From assembly GCF_014199305.1 (NCBI RefSeq), contig NZ_JACIJK010000006.1:248001-312000 (forward strand): DNA of 64,000 nt. Direction: 5' to 3'. The stretch comes from Sphingomonas aerophila (lineage in GTDB: Bacteria > Pseudomonadota > Alphaproteobacteria > Sphingomonadales > Sphingomonadaceae). The notes under the pieces were generated by a model. It had not been told where the DNA came from. It saw nothing but the letters and a program-made list of their open reading frames with translations, and did not search any database. Every line of letters begins with the position of its first letter. The stretch's first letter is position 1. Shown here one piece after another: positions 27,396 through 36,977 of the stretch. A program made the position numbers and the translations under genes.

Positions 27396-27947
27396 ATGAA
27401 CAATGAAGCGGACCTTTCAGCCCAGCAATCTGGTGCGTGCTCGCCGTCACGGCTTCCGCGCGCGGATGGCGACTGTGGGCGGCCGGTCGGTGATCCGGGC
27501 GCGTCGCGCGCGCGGTCGGAAGAAGCTGTCGGCCTAATCCATACGAAGGGCTGTCGGACGGTCACGACGCTCGTTCGCAGGAGCGACTTCGTGGCCGCCA
27601 ATGGCGGCAAGCGCGCGCCGATGCCGGGCTTTGTCCTGCTGGTACGCGATCGCGGTGATGGCGACCCTGCCATGCGGGTCGGCTTCACCGTTACCAAAAA
27701 GATCGGCAACGCCGTTGTCCGCAATCGGATGAAGCGGCGTTTTCGCGCGCTTGCCCGTGAACTGCTGCCCGCTGGCGGCATTGGCGGCGCCGACCACGTG
27801 CTGATCGGGCGAGAGGGCGGGATCGAGCGTCCCTTCGAAGCGCTTCGTGCCGAGCTTACAAAAGCGCTGGCGCGCATCGCCTCTGGCCAGTCGGCGCCGC
27901 CGCGGCCGCCACGGGCCAAGGGCGGCAAGCCCAGGCGTGGCCGGTGA
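27396..27947 (+). CDS. rnpA: Ribonuclease P protein component, start unclear (overlaps rpmH)
   Basis: The conserved RnpA domain starts near 27552: [49 protein letters not shown]. It ends by 27947. Between the rpmH stop and this domain there is no ATG, GTG or TTG in frame. The frame stays open back through rpmH to ATG 27396 (183 residues), with a TTG at 27384. The next ATG downstream, 27621, would delete conserved residues. Either a long overlapping form is made, as reported for Thermus, or a rare start such as ATC at 27537 is used. The protein supports 5' maturation of tRNAs. Confidence 0.8.
   Translation: MNNEADLSAQQSGACSPSRLPRADGDCGRPVGDPGASRARSEEAVGLIHTKGCRTVTTLVRRSDFVAANGGKRAPMPGFVLLVRDRGDGDPAMRVGFTVTKKIGNAVVRNRMKRRFRALARELLPAGGIGGADHVLIGREGGIERPFEALRAELTKALARIASGQSAPPRPPRAKGGKPRRGR
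27403..27537 (+). CDS. rpmH: 50S ribosomal protein L34
   Basis: This 44-residue protein, [20 protein letters not shown] followed by [20 protein letters not shown], is unmistakable L34. A GAGG at 27390-27393 lies nine bases before the ATG, good spacing for this gene. The whole gene lies inside a longer open frame that continues into rnpA, with an ATG seven bases upstream at 27396. Confidence 0.97.
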   Translation: MKRTFQPSNLVRARRHGFRARMATVGGRSVIRARRARGRKKLSA

Positions 27948-28156
27948 TCGCGCGCTTTCTGATCCTGCTGGTTCGCGGCTGGCAGCTTGGCCCGTCCGCG
28001 GTGATGCCGCCAACCTGTCGCTATCAGCCATCCTGTTCCGCCTATGCAATCACTGCTCTTCGCCGCTATGGGGCGTTGAAGGGCGGGTGGCTGGCGGCAA
28101 AGCGCCTGGCGCGCTGTCATCCATGGGGCGGACACGGCCCCGATCCCGTTCCCTGA
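27944..28156 (+). CDS. yidD: Membrane protein insertion efficiency factor YidD
   Basis: This 70-residue protein has an amphipathic N-terminus ([20 protein letters not shown]), the cysteine motif [11 protein letters not shown], and the ending [13 protein letters not shown], all YidD hallmarks. It assists YidC-dependent membrane insertion. It starts at a GTG that overlaps the rnpA stop (GTGA) and is followed by yidC after 16 bases. Confidence 0.94.
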   Translation: MIARFLILLVRGWQLGPSAVMPPTCRYQPSCSAYAITALRRYGALKGGWLAAKRLARCHPWGGHGPDPVP

Positions 28157-28172
28157 TTGGGGTTTGCCTTTT

Positions 28173-29873
28173 GTGACCGAAGACCGCCGTAATATTGTGC
28201 TGTTCGCGCTGATCGCGATGCTGATCCTGTTCGGCTATCCGTTGATCCAGCAGCGCTTCTTCCCGACGGCCAACCCGCCGGTCACGAAGATCGAGGGGGG
28301 CAAGACCAAGGTGCTGCCCAACGGCGCCGCGGATCCGACTGCCGACAGCCCCGCCGCGGTCCGGAGCCGCACGGCCGTGCTGGCCGACAGCCCACGCGTG
28401 CGTATCGAGACACCGCGCCTGCGCGGGTCGATCAGCCTGAAGGGCGCACGAATCGACGATCTGGTCTTGGTCGATCACAAGGAAACGATCGCCAAGAACT
28501 CGGCACCCATTCGCCTGCTCTCGCCCGCTGGTGCCCCCGACGCCTACTTCGCCGGCTTTGGCTGGCAGAACAACGGCCTGACCCCGCCCGCAACCGATGT
28601 GGTATGGCGCGCGTCGGCCCCCGTGCTGTCGCCAGGGCACCCGGTCCAGCTGGACGCGGCCAACGCGGCCGGCCAGCGTTTCCGGATCGAGTTCGCCGTG
28701 GACGACGGCTACATGTTCACAGTCCGCCAGACGGTGCTGAACGCGGGCGCAGCCCCCGTGCCGGTGGCACCTTATGGCCTGGTCAGCCGCGTCGGTGAGT
28801 TCAAGGATCCGTCGACCTGGACGATCCACACGGGCCCGATGTCAGTACACAACGGCAAGTCCGATTACGCGGTCAAGTTCAAGGACGTCGACGCTGGTAC
28901 ACAGCGCTTCACCACCACCGGCGGCTGGCTCGGCTTCAGCGACAAATACTGGCTGACGGCGCTGATCCCCGATCAGGCGCGCGCCTTTGACGGCCAGTTC
29001 CGCGCGGGCGGCAACAAGGCTTACCAGGCCGACTATGCCCCGCCCCCGACCCTGCTGCCCCCCGGCCGCGCGCTGACCAGCACCACACGCTTCTTTGCGG
29101 GTGCGAAGGAAGTGAACCTGCTGCAATCCTATGAGAAGCAGGGTGTGCCGCAATTCGACAATGCGGTCGATTGGGGCTGGTTCTGGTTCTTCGAAAAGCC
29201 GATCTTCGCTTATCTCGACTGGCTGTTCAAACTGGTCGGCAATTTCGGCGTGGCGATCATTTTGCTGACGCTGACGATCAAGGCACTGACCTTCCCCATC
29301 GCCCAGCGGCAGTTCGCGTCGATGGCGGCGATGCGCGCGATCCAGCCGAAGATGAAGGCGCTGCAAGAGCGCTTCAAGGACGACAAGGCGCGCCAGCAGC
29401 AGGAGATCATGGCCCTGTACAAGCAGGAAAAGGTCAATCCGGTCGCGGGCTGCCTGCCGACGCTGATCCAGATCCCGATCTTTTATGCGCTCTACAAGGT
29501 GCTGCTGGTTACCATCGAAATGCGCCATCAGCCGCTGGCGCTGTGGATCAAGGACCTCTCCGCGCCCGACCCCCTAACGCCGGTGAACCTGTTCGGCCTG
29601 CTCGCCTTTACCCCGCCCCATTGGTTGGCGATCGGCGTTGTGCCGATCCTGCTCGGCGTATCCATGTACTTTCAGTTCAAGCTGAACCCGCAGCCGATGG
29701 ATGACGCGCAAAAGCAGGTCTTCGCCCTGATGCCATGGGTGATGATGGTGATCATGGCGCCATTCGCGGTCGGTTTGCAGATCTACTGGATCACCAACAA
29801 CTGCCTGACGATCCTGCAGCAGAAGATCCTGTATTCACGGCACCCACAATTGAAGACGGCGCCCGCGAAATGA
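28173..29873 (+). CDS. yidC: Membrane protein insertase YidC
   Basis: This 566-residue insertase has an N-terminal membrane anchor (residues about 6-24), a large periplasmic beta domain (about 55-330) and the C-terminal core with five helices. The core has the conserved [20 protein letters not shown], the cytoplasmic hairpin [20 protein letters not shown], and [22 protein letters not shown] 28173 is chosen, giving [13 protein letters not shown]; a TTG three codons upstream is an alternative. It overlaps engB by four bases. Confidence 0.95.
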   Translation: MTEDRRNIVLFALIAMLILFGYPLIQQRFFPTANPPVTKIEGGKTKVLPNGAADPTADSPAAVRSRTAVLADSPRVRIETPRLRGSISLKGARIDDLVLVDHKETIAKNSAPIRLLSPAGAPDAYFAGFGWQNNGLTPPATDVVWRASAPVLSPGHPVQLDAANAAGQRFRIEFAVDDGYMFTVRQTVLNAGAAPVPVAPYGLVSRVGEFKDPSTWTIHTGPMSVHNGKSDYAVKFKDVDAGTQRFTTTGGWLGFSDKYWLTALIPDQARAFDGQFRAGGNKAYQADYAPPPTLLPPGRALTSTTRFFAGAKEVNLLQSYEKQGVPQFDNAVDWGWFWFFEKPIFAYLDWLFKLVGNFGVAIILLTLTIKALTFPIAQRQFASMAAMRAIQPKMKALQERFKDDKARQQQEIMALYKQEKVNPVAGCLPTLIQIPIFYALYKVLLVTIEMRHQPLALWIKDLSAPDPLTPVNLFGLLAFTPPHWLAIGVVPILLGVSMYFQFKLNPQPMDDAQKQVFALMPWVMMVIMAPFAVGLQIYWITNNCLTILQQKILYSRHPQLKTAPAK

Positions 29874-30505
29874 GCTTTGAGCCAGAAGCGATCGAGGCAG
29901 CGCGCAAGCTGTTCGCGGGGCCAGTGGACTTCCTGAAGTCCGCACCCGAGCTGCGCTTCCTGCCCGACCCGGTCGTGCCGGAAGTGGCCTTTGCCGGCCG
30001 GTCGAACGTCGGCAAGTCCACCTTGCTCAATGCGTTGACGGGCCGAAACTCGCTGGCGCGGACGTCGAACACGCCCGGGCGGACGCAGGAGCTGAACTTC
30101 TTCGACGTCGGCCGTCCGCTCGCCTTTCGTCTGGTGGACATGCCGGGCTACGGCTTTGCCAAGGCGCCCAAAGACATGGTGCGCCAGTGGCGATACCTGG
30201 TGAACGACTTCCTGCGCGGGCGCCAGGCGCTGAAGCGCGCACTGGTGCTGATCGACTCGCGCCATGGCATCAAGGACGTGGATCGCGAGATCCTGGAGAT
30301 GCTCGACAAGGCGGCCGTCAGCTATCGCGTCGTGCTGACCAAGGCAGACAAAGTAAAGGCTACCGAGCTGGCCGAGGTGACCGAGCGTACGGCAACCGAA
30401 GTGCGCAAACGCCCTGCCGCGCATCCTGATATCCTGGCAACCTCTTCGGAAGGCGGCATGGGCATCCCGGAACTGCGCGCCGCAGTGGTCGAAGCGATCA
30501 GCTGA
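29870..30505 (+). CDS. engB: Ribosome biogenesis GTP-binding protein EngB/YsxC
   Basis: This 211-residue TrmE-Era-EngA-type GTPase has G1 [17 protein letters not shown]2 [15 protein letters not shown]3 [11 protein letters not shown]4 VLTKADKVK and G5 ATSSEGG. EngB is needed for assembly of the large ribosomal subunit. The ATG at 29870 overlaps the yidC stop (ATGA). It is the last gene of the rpmH-rnpA-yidD-yidC-engB run and converges on the DUF418 gene. Confidence 0.95.
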   Translation: MSFEPEAIEAARKLFAGPVDFLKSAPELRFLPDPVVPEVAFAGRSNVGKSTLLNALTGRNSLARTSNTPGRTQELNFFDVGRPLAFRLVDMPGYGFAKAPKDMVRQWRYLVNDFLRGRQALKRALVLIDSRHGIKDVDREILEMLDKAAVSYRVVLTKADKVKATELAEVTERTATEVRKRPAAHPDILATSSEGGMGIPELRAAVVEAIS

Positions 30506-30511
30506 ACGCCA

Positions 30512-31831
30512 TCAAGAGGCGCTGACGGCCCTGGTGACGGGCCGGCCTCGTGGTCGTTCGCCATAGGCGATCCAGCGTAGCACCTGCTCGGCCGGCCCCA
30601 TGGCATACCGGCCGAACCACCATCGGCAGAACAACGCCGTCACGATCCAGATGCCCACCGCTACCAGCCAGAGCTGGGGCAGCGACAACTGGCCAACCAG
30701 CCCGACCGCATAGAACAAAAACGACCCGATGGCCGACTGGAGGCAATAGACGGTCAGCGCCATGCGGCCGAGCGCCTGCAACGTGGGCGCGGCGCCGAGC
30801 GCACCGGACCGGAACAGCATCAGCACCAGCCCGACATGGCCCAGCGTCACCAACAGGCGCGCGGGCTCAAACATCGCCTGGCTTAGCGTCCAGGCGAGCG
30901 GGTCGATGCCGGGCGCTCCCATATCAAGGTTGGATCGCACGTTTAGCCACACCACGAACCCGCGCCAGGCGAGCCCGCCGCCGTAACCGACCAGAACCAT
31001 GACACGGTAAGTCGCGGCTGGCGCCTCTCCCGTCAGGATGCCGGCCCGGAACAAGGCCATGCCGACCAGCATGAAGGCGACGCTTTCGGCAACGTCGATC
31101 CAGCCGGTGAAGGTCAGGTTCTGTTCGGTCCAATAGCCGGCGCTCCAGCGCAACAGAGAGCCGACATGAGTGCGGCGGCTGATCTCGCGTTCAACTACCT
31201 GCTCGCTCGGATGTACCGCGGCCAGGTTTGCCCGCTCGGCCGCCAGCGCGGCACGCTGATCAGGCGTTATGGCTTGGCCTAACGCAACGGCTCGCGCCGC
31301 GGCGCCCCCTTCGCGCAGTTGCTGTACCTCCTGCCCGGTCCAATGTGCCGCGTTCAGCGAAAGGCCACCGATCAACAACGCGGCCCCCAGCAACAGCGTG
31401 CGCGGCCGCGCGGTGCGGAAGGCGAGCAGAAAGAGCCCGCTGACCCCATAGTTCCACAGGATCTCGCCCGGCCAGATCAGCACCGCGAACTGCAGCACGC
31501 CGAAGCCCATCAGCGCTATGCTGCGGCGCGCCCAGGCGTCGATCGGGGCGACATGGCCGTCCTCTGCCCGCCGCAGCATCAGCAGCATGCTGGCGCCAAA
31601 CAGGAGCGTGAACAGCCCTCGCATCGCACCCTGGACGAACAGCGACTGAATACCCCAGCTGACCCATTCGGGGTCTGCGCGCGGCGGAAAGCTGGTCAAC
31701 GGTTACTCGCGCGCACCCCCCGTCGAATAGATGTTCATCAGCAGGATGCCGCAGATCGCAACACCGCGCAGCACGTCGAGCGCAGCGATGCGCTGGGCGA
31801 CAGGAACGGTGTTGGCGGCGGCGATCGACAT
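30512..31831 (-). pseudogene. DUF418 membrane protein gene interrupted by an in-frame stop
   Basis: The typical DUF418 N-terminus is encoded from ATG 31831: AQRIAALDVLRGVAICGILL then MNIYSTGG. It ends at a TAA at codon 43. The same frame resumes at once as PLTSFPPRADPEWVSWGIQS and continues for about 395 codons, with many membrane helices, to 30512. No frameshift is needed; restoring one codon would give a full 439-codon protein. The downstream part begins at TTG 31699 but would lack the first conserved helix. Either a recent nonsense mutation, a sequencing error, or reinitiation explains this. Function of DUF418 proteins is unknown. Confidence 0.8.
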
Positions 31832-31945
31832 GGATTCTTCTTTCAGTCCCGGCCCGACTACGTTTCCGCCCTTTCCGCCCGGTTACCACGCCATCATTTC
31901 GCGCGATCGTTGCCGCCCTGCCCCAACGCCGCTACGTCCGGGCCC

Positions 31946-32611
31946 ATGAAGCTCGTCATCGGCAACAAGGCCTATTCTTCCTGGTCGCTTCGCGGCTGGC
32001 TTGCCTGCAAGCAGTCGGGCATCCCGTTCGACGAGGTGGTCGTGCCCTTGTACGACGCCGACTGGGACCGCCGACGCGAAGGTGCGGAGTTCGCGCCCTC
32101 GTCGGGCAAGGTGCCGATCCTGTGGGACGGCGACGACACGGTTGTCTGGGATAGCCTGGCCATTATCGAATACCTGGCCGACAAGGTCGGGCGGGATCGG
32201 TTCTGGCCGGAAAGCGATTCGGCCCGCGCCATGGCGCGGTCAATGGCGGCGGAAATGCATTCGAGCTTCACCGCGCTTCGCCGCAAGCACCCGATGAACT
32301 GCCGCCAGCAGTTCGCGGCGACCATCCCCGACAATGACGTTCTTTCAGAGCTCGCGCGGATCATGGAGCTATGGGCACAGGCCCGCGCACGCTTCGGCGG
32401 CGAGGGCGCGTATCTGTTCGGTGATTTCAGCGCGGCTGACATCATGTACGCGCCAGTGGTGACGCGCATCTTCACCTACCAATTGCCGATCGCCCGCTTC
32501 GCAGGGCCTTATCTGGACGCGGTGGTGCAGCATCCCTGGATGCAGGAATGGATCGCCGGGGCCCAGGAAGAAGATTGGGTGCTGGAGCAGTTCGAGCAGC
32601 CGGCCGCCTGA
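31946..32611 (+). CDS. Glutathione S-transferase
   Basis: This 221-residue GST has an N-terminal thioredoxin-like domain: MKLVIGNKAYSSWSLRGWLA with the candidate catalytic serine in the SSWSLR loop, then SSGKVPILWDGDDTVVWDSL with the glutathione-binding VPI and DS. The all-helical C-terminal domain (about 90-215) includes FGDFSAADIMYAPV, the N-capping box. The pattern resembles serine-type zeta/theta-like bacterial GSTs. The ATG at 31946 is chosen by homology. Substrate is unknown. Confidence 0.9.
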   Translation: MKLVIGNKAYSSWSLRGWLACKQSGIPFDEVVVPLYDADWDRRREGAEFAPSSGKVPILWDGDDTVVWDSLAIIEYLADKVGRDRFWPESDSARAMARSMAAEMHSSFTALRRKHPMNCRQQFAATIPDNDVLSELARIMELWAQARARFGGEGAYLFGDFSAADIMYAPVVTRIFTYQLPIARFAGPYLDAVVQHPWMQEWIAGAQEEDWVLEQFEQPAA

Positions 32612-32617
32612 CCGAAT

Positions 32618-33079
32618 CTAAACGCGACGGGCCTCATAGGGTGTCCCATCCTGACGTTCGTAACGGCCGTCAGCCGTAAACCGCATGTCGATGTCCGGAT
32701 ACTCGCCACCCAGCGCTGTGCCGGCGCCGACGACCACGAAAACGCAATCGGCGTCTGAACGGTTTTGAAGATGATGGCCGTTGCCGTCGTTCTTGGGGAA
32801 CGCTGCGCAATCGCCGGGACGGAGCGGTGTCTCGCTCAGGTCATCGACCAGAACCGCTTCGCCCGCCACGATCACCAAGAACTCGTCTTCGCCGCGATGC
32901 CAGTGCCGCTGGGATGACCAGGCGCCCGGCTTTAACGTGACATGGCTGACGCCGAAGTCGGTAAGCCCCGTCGCAGGAGCAAGCCGCCGGTACCAACGCC
33001 CGCTGACGGCCGCGTCGTACGGTGCCGGGTAGCCGGTCCGATTGACAGGCTCGATCGCCTGAAGGTCGATCTTGGGCAC
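32618..33079 (-). CDS. Cupin-domain protein
   Basis: This 153-residue single cupin has metal-site histidines and a glutamate in QRHWHRGEDEFLVIVAGEAV and the second motif FPKNDGNGHHLQNRSDAD. It starts at GTG 33079 (MPKIDLQAIEP), with GGAGG eight bases upstream; longer frames run into dapE. It belongs to the small sugar- or metabolite-binding cupins, and I cannot name the substrate. It is divergent from dapE with 37 bases between starts. Confidence 0.82.
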   Translation of the reverse strand: MPKIDLQAIEPVNRTGYPAPYDAAVSGRWYRRLAPATGLTDFGVSHVTLKPGAWSSQRHWHRGEDEFLVIVAGEAVLVDDLSETPLRPGDCAAFPKNDGNGHHLQNRSDADCVFVVVGAGTALGGEYPDIDMRFTADGRYERQDGTPYEARRV

Positions 33080-33116
33080 TTTCTCCGCCTCCCCTTCCCC
33101 GCTAGCGCTGGCGCAC

Positions 33117-34238
33117 ATGGATGTGGTCGAGCTTACCCGTGCGCTTCTGCGCTGCAATAGTGTCACGCCAGCGCGCGGCGCAGTGTTCGATGTTCTGGAG
33201 AGCGCGCTGTCGCCGCTCGGCTTCGCGGTCGATCGCTTCGTGGTCGGTGAGGCGCCGGACGGCCCGGTCGAGAACATACTTGCTGTCCGTGACGGGGGTG
33301 GCCGGCACCTTTCCTTTGCCGGTCACGTCGACGTGGTCCCGCCGGGAGAAGGCTGGGCCGCCTCGCCCTGGAGCGGCGAGGAGCGCGGGGGGCTGCTATA
33401 CGGTCGTGGTGCCGTGGACATGAAAGGCGCGGTGGCGGCCTTCGTCGCCGCCTGCGCCCGGGCGCAAGCGTCCGGCACGCTCAGCTTGCTGATCACCGGC
33501 GATGAGGAAGGTCCCGCAACCTATGGCACGCGCGCGCTGATCGATCGCATGGCAGCGACCGGCGTGCACCCTGACCTGTGTCTGGTGGGAGAGCCGACGT
33601 CGGTCGACCGGCTAGGCGACACGATCAAGATCGGGCGGCGCGGATCGGTCAACATCTGGGTCGAAGTGCCGGGCGGACAGGGCCATGTCGCCTACCCTCA
33701 TCTGGCCGACAATCCGATCACACGGCTGGTGGCGATCCTCGCCGAACTGGACGCGATCGAATTGGACCGCGGCAATGACTGGTTTCAGCCGTCAAATCTG
33801 GAGGTGACCGACCTTCATGTCGGCAATGGTGCGCACAACGTCATCCCGGGCCAGGCGAGTGCGCGGCTGTCGATCCGCTTCAACGACGAACAACGCGGCG
33901 ACGCGCTGATCGAGCGGGTACGCGCGGTAGCGCTGGCCCATGCACCCGACGCACATGTGAGGGGCCGAGTATCGGGTGAGGCCTTTCTCACGCAGCCGGG
34001 CAGGCTGTCCTCCCTTGTGGCTCAGGCTGTCACCGAGCGAACCGGTCTGGTGCCCGAACTATCCACCACGGGCGGAACGTCGGACGCGCGATTCCTGTCG
34101 CGGCTGTGCCCGACGGTGGAGTTGGGGCTGGTAAACGCGACCATGCACCAGGTGGATGAAGCCGTGGCCGTGGAGGATCTCTATGTGCTCACCGACATCT
34201 ATGCCGGCGTGATCAGCCGCGCGCTCGCCGAAGAATGA
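33117..34238 (+). CDS. dapE: Succinyl-diaminopimelate desuccinylase
   Basis: This 373-residue M20-family dizinc hydrolase acts in lysine and meso-diaminopimelate synthesis. Ligands are visible: FAGHVDVVPPGEGW, YGRGAVDMKGAVAAFV, LITGDEEGPATYG, the later glutamate in GEPTSVD, and the C-terminal histidine in GLVNATMHQVDE. The lid-domain GRRGSVNIWVEVPGGQGHVA is typical of DapE. The ATG at 33117 gives MDVVELTRALLRCNSVTP. Its tail overlaps the convergent Smr gene by 26 bases. Confidence 0.94.
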   Translation: MDVVELTRALLRCNSVTPARGAVFDVLESALSPLGFAVDRFVVGEAPDGPVENILAVRDGGGRHLSFAGHVDVVPPGEGWAASPWSGEERGGLLYGRGAVDMKGAVAAFVAACARAQASGTLSLLITGDEEGPATYGTRALIDRMAATGVHPDLCLVGEPTSVDRLGDTIKIGRRGSVNIWVEVPGGQGHVAYPHLADNPITRLVAILAELDAIELDRGNDWFQPSNLEVTDLHVGNGAHNVIPGQASARLSIRFNDEQRGDALIERVRAVALAHAPDAHVRGRVSGEAFLTQPGRLSSLVAQAVTERTGLVPELSTTGGTSDARFLSRLCPTVELGLVNATMHQVDEAVAVEDLYVLTDIYAGVISRALAEE

Positions 34239-34752
34239 TGTAAAGAGCGCCCTGCCCGCCATGACGCGGGTGCGCGCCGCGCACGGCAGCAATCCGATCT
34301 GCATGGCGCGATGCGCCCAGCCAATCCGCGATCGCCGCCCGGATCGCCCCGCGTGCGTGCGGGCGCTGGCTTTCGGCCCGCGGCGGGCGTCCCGTCACGA
34401 GCAGGATGACGCGACATCCTCCCCTGAGCGCGCGGTCGATACCCTGGTCGAGCATTTGATGCGCGGATGCCAAGGTGTGGCCGTGAAGGTCGATGGTCAT
34501 GTCCGGGATGACCACCCCCCGCGCGAGCCGCTTGTCCCAGCCGCCGTCCAGCGTTTCGCCCGGACCGTTACGCGGCCGCTCCGCCGGCTTGGGCGGAACC
34601 GGAGCCGGCGCGGGCTGATCAACCTTCACCTTACGCTGGAACTGAGGTGCCGGGCCGGTGGTGATGGGAGCCACGGCGCGCATCGGTCGCACCGACGCCA
34701 TCACACGGCCCCAGAGTTGCGCCTCCTCAGGGCTGAGGCGACGCGATGTCAT
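34213..34752 (-). CDS. Smr-domain protein
   Basis: This protein of about 179 residues has a C-terminal Smr domain: MTIDLHGHTLASAHQMLDQG, ILLVTGRPPR and HGGQGALYIIL. A proline-rich N-terminal half reads SRRLSPEEAQLWGRVMASVR. Smr domains act as nicking nucleases on DNA or on stalled-ribosome mRNA; the stand-alone bacterial form is poorly assigned. The start at 34752 is a choice among three nearby ATGs (34767, 34755, 34752). All overlap the end of mltA by 26-41 bases, so it is probably translated from the mltA message. Confidence 0.85.
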   Translation of the reverse strand: MTSRRLSPEEAQLWGRVMASVRPMRAVAPITTGPAPQFQRKVKVDQPAPAPVPPKPAERPRNGPGETLDGGWDKRLARGVVIPDMTIDLHGHTLASAHQMLDQGIDRALRGGCRVILLVTGRPPRAESQRPHARGAIRAAIADWLGASRHADRIAAVRGAHPRHGGQGALYIILRRARG

Positions 34753-36169
34753 CATTCGGGTCGACATCAGGCGGTGGCAGGGTCGCCCGTGGTACGGCAG
34801 GCATTGCCGGCTGCACCGGCACGGCTGGGGGCGAATAGCTGGGTGCCGGGGCCGCGAAGCTGCCCCCGGTCAGCCGCGCCAGGGTGCCGCGCGGCAGCAA
34901 CAGCCACGCCGTGCCCCGCGCCGCCATGCCGCCCGCGGTCTTGGTCGCCTCAGCGCCAGCACCCCAATAAGTGTCGAACCGGTTGGCGCCCTTAATCGCG
35001 CCGCCAGTGTCCTGCGCTATCCAAAGGCCAGTTGCGTCCTGCCGATCGGCGGACAGGTAAATTGGGGCACCCAGCGGCACGAACTTGGGGTCCGCCGCCG
35101 CGCTGACACCGCCGCTGACGACATAGCCCATCGCCCCCACCGGCGGGGTGTCGAGTTCCCGGAAGAACACAAAGCTGCGGTTCTCCCGCATGATCGCTTC
35201 ACCCTCGACCGGGTGGTCGTGGATCCATTGCACGATGCCCTGCATGCTGGTCTGGCCGGGGCCGAGCAGGCCGCGCGCCTTCATCAGGGCTCCGATGCCG
35301 GTATAGTCGCGCCCGTTCTGCGTGTCGTATCCGACGCGCATGAAGCTGCCGTCCGGCAGCCGCAGCCGCCCCGATCCCTGAACCTGAAGGAAGAACACCG
35401 CCGCCGCATCGGCGCCCCAAGCGAGCACCGGCGCGTTATTCGCGATCGCGCCCGTCTCGATCTGCGTACGGTCGAAATAGGGCACGAAGTTCTTGCCGTC
35501 GACTCGGCCACGGATCTTGCGCCCCTTTAGGCTCGTCGAAAACAGCCCAAGGTCTACATCGATGAGATCATTGGGTCGGGCGTAGATCGGAACCTCGTAA
35601 CCCGAGCGGCGCTCCCGCGAGGCAGCGATCTCGGGCTCGTAATAGCCGGTTGCAAAGGCGCGCCCGTCGCCCACCTGCACCGCTTCGAAATAGCGCTGGA
35701 GGAAATCGCGGGCGCCTCCCCGCCCTGCCGAGGCGGCGGCGGAACAGGCAGCCGCCCAGTCTGCGCCTCGCGTCAGGCCACTGGTATCGGTGCGGCGCAT
35801 CAGCCCGGGGCAGGACTGCCGGAATGCGGCCCGTGCCGCCTCCGCCTGGCGCTCGTCGATCGGCAACCTTGAAAGGTCCGGTCCTGGTGTCAGGCCGGCA
35901 GTGACCGCGGTTGTGGCCCCGGCAGTCGGGGCCGCGGGCGCCGCCGCCATCGGGGTGGACCCGACGATCCGGCCATCGAACGACCTGCCGCTGGGCACCG
36001 CAAAGCCCGCGGCGGGCTTACCAGCCGAAGGCGTGCGCGCTGGGGTCGGCCGTGAAGGCCCGGGCCGCGTCGCCACGGCCCCGGCGCTTGACGGTGGGAC
36101 CACGCGTCCGCCGCACGCTGCCAACAACAATCCAGCGGCGACCGCCGCCCAACCCTTCCCCCCGATCAC
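34727..36169 (-). CDS. mltA: Membrane-bound lytic murein transglycosylase A
   Basis: This 480-residue protein starts at GTG 36169 and has a lipoprotein signal with lipobox LLAAC (about residue 20). The MltA barrel domain includes FATGYYEPEIAASRERR, the 3D-type domain VPLGAPIYLSADRQD and LWIAQDTGGAIKGANRFDTY, with the catalytic aspartates. It cleaves peptidoglycan to 1,6-anhydro muropeptides. It starts five bases after the Tim44-like stop. The C-terminal tail is proline-rich. Confidence 0.92.
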   Translation of the reverse strand: MIGGKGWAAVAAGLLLAACGGRVVPPSSAGAVATRPGPSRPTPARTPSAGKPAAGFAVPSGRSFDGRIVGSTPMAAAPAAPTAGATTAVTAGLTPGPDLSRLPIDERQAEAARAAFRQSCPGLMRRTDTSGLTRGADWAAACSAAASAGRGGARDFLQRYFEAVQVGDGRAFATGYYEPEIAASRERRSGYEVPIYARPNDLIDVDLGLFSTSLKGRKIRGRVDGKNFVPYFDRTQIETGAIANNAPVLAWGADAAAVFFLQVQGSGRLRLPDGSFMRVGYDTQNGRDYTGIGALMKARGLLGPGQTSMQGIVQWIHDHPVEGEAIMRENRSFVFFRELDTPPVGAMGYVVSGGVSAAADPKFVPLGAPIYLSADRQDATGLWIAQDTGGAIKGANRFDTYWGAGAEATKTAGGMAARGTAWLLLPRGTLARLTGGSFAAPAPSYSPPAVPVQPAMPAVPRATLPPPDVDPNDDIASPQP

Positions 36170-36174
36170 GACGT

Positions 36175-36819
36175 TCAGGCCTCGTCGGTGTCGGCAAGCT
36201 TCCAATTGGGGTCGGCGCTCTTCAGCGTCCGCGCGAAGGTCCAGACATCGTGGGTCTCGACAGCGTCGGTCAGCGACCCTGCGATCACCTGCCCATCAGC
36301 GTCACGCGTCACCGCGGCAATGTCTGCATCGAAGCGGACCGCGATCCGCGCCTCTCGCCCGTCCACGCTGGCGTCGATGATGCGGACCCGCTCAATCGAC
36401 ACAAGCCGATTGTCCAGCGTTTCGCCCGCCCCTTCGCGTGCGTCGATCGCGTCCACAAAGGCATCGCGGACGCTTGGCACCGCTAGGTCGTTCAGGACGT
36501 TGCGATCACCCTTCCAGAACGCCTCCAGCGTCATACGATAGGCCGACTGCGCACCTTCGACGAAACGCGCGACGTCGAACCCCGGCTCGCCTGCGATAAT
36601 GGCGCGGATGCCCGCCTCTGCCTTGGGCTCGATCGGACGAGTGGCCTCGTCACGCGGTTCGGGCTTGGCATCCACGACCCGAGGCACCGACAGGGCACCA
36701 GCACGCTCCTCGACCGGGCGGGCGATCGGCTGCTCATGCCCCGTCCGCTTTCCCAGGACGCTATACAAACGGAGAGCGAGAAAACCCGCCACCATCGCCA
36801 GTAAGACTATATACAACAC
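36175..36819 (-). CDS. Tim44/TimA-like membrane-anchored protein
   Basis: This protein of about 214 residues has one N-terminal helix (MLYIVLLAMVAGFLALRLYS), then VLGKRTGHEQ, the usual start of bacterial Tim44-like proteins. A variable charged linker is followed by a C-terminal Tim44 domain (about 80-214) with FVEGAQSAYRMTLEAFWKGD and VRFDADIAAVTRDADGQVIA. The GTG at 36819 has GGAGG four bases upstream and is preferred over the ATG at 36846. It is divergent from secB, and an envelope biogenesis role is inferred. Confidence 0.85.
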   Translation of the reverse strand: MLYIVLLAMVAGFLALRLYSVLGKRTGHEQPIARPVEERAGALSVPRVVDAKPEPRDEATRPIEPKAEAGIRAIIAGEPGFDVARFVEGAQSAYRMTLEAFWKGDRNVLNDLAVPSVRDAFVDAIDAREGAGETLDNRLVSIERVRIIDASVDGREARIAVRFDADIAAVTRDADGQVIAGSLTDAVETHDVWTFARTLKSADPNWKLADTDEA

Positions 36820-36977
36820 GACGCCTCCGCTACTGCGCACCAACATAGGCTCAAGCGGTCGACCTTTCAAATGCGGAGCCGTTGAAACCTGGGCGGCCCG
36901 CTGCTAGTCGCGCCGTCACTCGACAGCGCCAACGCACAGGTGCGCTGCTTCGCTCCCCTTTCTTGCAAGGACCCGTC

